From contig NZ_BMZS01000010.1 in the NCBI RefSeq assembly GCF_014652915.1, positions 270,438 through 334,437 on the forward strand: a DNA stretch of 64,000 nucleotides. Direction: 5' to 3'. Of this stretch, positions 62,994 through 64,000 are shown one piece after another; within the stretch, counting starts at the first letter, position 1; each line of letters starts with the position of its first letter. The position numbers were made by a program, and so were the translations under genes. This stretch comes from Thalassobaculum fulvum (GTDB taxonomy: Bacteria > Pseudomonadota > Alphaproteobacteria > Thalassobaculales > Thalassobaculaceae). The notes below the pieces were generated by a model. It saw nothing but the letters and a program-made list of their open reading frames with translations, did not search any database and was not told the origin of the DNA.

Positions 62994-63572
62994 TCAGCGG
63001 CGCACGGTGCCGCTGTCCAGCACCGTGCGGTTGGCCGGCGCCACGGTGAAGTCGATCGCGGTGCCGCTGCCGATTCCGGCGATCCCGCTGTTCGGCTGCA
63101 GGGTGATGGTCGCGACCCGGGCGCCGCGCCGGTAGGTCATGGTCGAGATCTTCGCGCGCACGGTGGTCAGCTGCTCCCAGCTGAACTTCGGCATCTCCCG
63201 TTCGTAGAACGAGTACATGTCGGTCATGTCGTACTTCACGGTCAGCGACAGCCGGCCGATCCAGCCTTCCTCGGTGCCGAGCACCAGCGACTGCTCGAGG
63301 TCCAGGTCCGAACCCGCCGGGATCGGGATGTCGTTGAACTGCGTGAAAGTGCTGGCCGGTGCCGCCCCCTTGTCCGGGTTGCGGCCGGCCGCCTGGGTGC
63401 CGTCGCTGCCGCCGACGGTCTCCTTGCTCTTGAACACGTCCATCAGGTTGGCGTCGCATCCGGCGAGGGCCAGGGCGACCGGCAGGGCGAGGGTCAGGGA
63501 AACGGTGCGAAGGGTCCGTCGGGCGGCGAAAATGCGGGGCCGGCGGCGGCTCGATGGCGAGATCGGCGTCAT
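62994..63572 (-). CDS. small lipoprotein of unknown function
   Basis: The ATG at 63572 gives a 192-residue product with an Arg-rich n-region (SSRRRPRIFAARRTLR), a hydrophobic segment (TVSLTLALPVALALAGC) and a lipobox LAGC (Cys about residue 36), so export, lipid attachment and an envelope location are expected. The mature part (DIPIPAGSDLDLEQSLVLGTEEGWIGRLSLTVKYDMTDMYSFYEREMPKFSWEQLTTVR) is not a family I can name. The frame is open upstream to 63947 but with unrelated residues over the rRNA promoter. Confidence 0.82.
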   Translation of the reverse strand: MTPISPSSRRRPRIFAARRTLRTVSLTLALPVALALAGCDANLMDVFKSKETVGGSDGTQAAGRNPDKGAAPASTFTQFNDIPIPAGSDLDLEQSLVLGTEEGWIGRLSLTVKYDMTDMYSFYEREMPKFSWEQLTTVRAKISTMTYRRGARVATITLQPNSGIAGIGSGTAIDFTVAPANRTVLDSGTVRR

Positions 63573-63690
63573 GGGCGCGTCGGATCCTCGTTGGAAGCGT
63601 CGACGGTCGGCACCGCCACGGCCAGATATTGTGCCATGGGGGGAAATCGAAGTCAGCATATGGAGGATGTCGATTTTATGAAACGAGGGC

Positions 63691-63719
63691 TTGCACGCCC
63701 GAAAAGAGGGGGCTATATA
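63691..63719 (+). promoter_or_regulatory. strong promoter of an rRNA operon
   Basis: TTGCAC at 63691-63696 and TATATA at 63714-63719 with a 17-nt spacer, preceded by AT-rich CGATTTTATGAAA. The leader that follows identifies it as an rRNA promoter. It fires away from the lipoprotein gene. Confidence 0.8.
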
Positions 63720-63725
63720 CCGCCT

Positions 63726-64000
63726 CACCGCTGAGGGCGACGCCCTCTCCGGTCTCTCGGACAGAGAACGGGGTCGGGCAGGACAAAGTGAACCTGCCAC
63801 GGCCGCTTTCGCGCCGCAGAGTGGAGCTCCGGCTCCCGGCTCTTGGACAAGTGAATAGGAAGGGATGCGCAGGCGGCGGTCTGGCTTTGGTTTTGGCTGG
63901 GCATTGCTGGGTCTTTCGGGGCCTGGCTTATGAGCTTGTCTGTGCATCTTGACTGTGCGTCTGAGGGCGCTGTGGCTGCGGTTTCGGCTGTGGCTGTGGT
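63726..64000 (+). other. pre-16S rRNA leader (16S gene beyond the window)
   Basis: After a short hairpin (GAGGGC 63733-63738 with GCCCTC 63742-63747) comes a boxA-like GCTCTTGGACAA (63839-63850) and then TGAATAGGAAGGGATGCGCAGGCGGCGG in two conserved pieces (63852-63878), which is the leader seen before 16S rRNA in alphaproteobacteria. The rest (63880-64000) is a G/T-rich leader with CTGTGGCTG-type repeats. No 16S gene start is present in the window; the type of operon downstream is inferred. Confidence 0.75.

Noticed and set aside
63554..63952. A 132-codon frame across the rRNA promoter
   Set aside because: It spans a clear promoter and pre-16S leader and has no family features.

Overview
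The window is a GC-rich chromosomal segment from an alphaproteobacterium, most likely a free-living Rhodospirillales-type lineage. The placement rests on four things: the ribosomal super-operon order (adk directly after secY, no infA or rpmJ before rpsM, no rpsD between rpsK and rpoA), an ATP12-family F1-ATPase assembly chaperone, a DUF1489 gene, and an rRNA leader of alphaproteobacterial type at the right edge. Species cannot be named from the sequence alone.

Layout. Positions 1-28.8 kb hold the ribosome/RNA polymerase block on the + strand: an L10-type leader, rplJ-rplL, rpoB-rpoC, rpsL-rpsG-fusA-tuf, the S10 and spc ribosomal clusters through secY-adk, and rpsM-rpsK-rpoA-rplQ. Clear control signals are visible: the L10 leader, hairpins between rplL/rpoB and rpoB/rpoC, a terminator after rpoC, a sigma70-type promoter before rpsL, a terminator after tuf, a near-consensus promoter before rpsM, and a terminator after rplQ. 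The tuf gene is interrupted by a net +2 frameshift.

Positions 28.8-42.2 kb begin with a convergent helical-repeat gene. A compact + strand run follows: DegP/HtrA protease, rarA, a predicted RNase H-fold protein, crcB, an RluC-type pseudouridine synthase, a HAD phosphatase, an AsmA-family protein, ATP12, propionyl-CoA carboxylase (pccB, pccA) and acylphosphatase, many joined by 4-nt ATGA overlaps. Positions 42.2-48.5 kb hold a HEPN-like small protein, lipB (minus strand), tRNA-Leu(GAG) with its own terminator, a MaeB-type malic enzyme and MgtE, interspersed with REP-like palindromes and a four-copy 20-bp repeat.

Positions 48.5-63 kb are a leucine/isovalerate catabolic region split in two. The left part is a MerR (LiuR-like) regulator, a hotdog thioesterase and isovaleryl-CoA dehydrogenase. 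The right part is methylcrotonyl-CoA carboxylase beta, a methylglutaconyl-CoA hydratase-like enzyme, methylcrotonyl-CoA carboxylase alpha and a DASS-type permease. Between them lie a Tat-exported multicopper oxidase, an NTF2-like protein, 3-methyladenine glycosylase, RidA, a DUF1989 protein, an SDR and a DsbA-fold isomerase. Two TTGACG-N4-CGTCA(A/T) palindromes near merR look like operators. The window ends with a small lipoprotein (minus) and the promoter and leader of an rRNA operon whose 16S gene lies beyond the edge.

I did not find a convincing undescribed multi-gene system. The most notable items are the tuf frameshift, the putative regulator sites, the repeat array at 48.2-48.4 kb and the split liu region.
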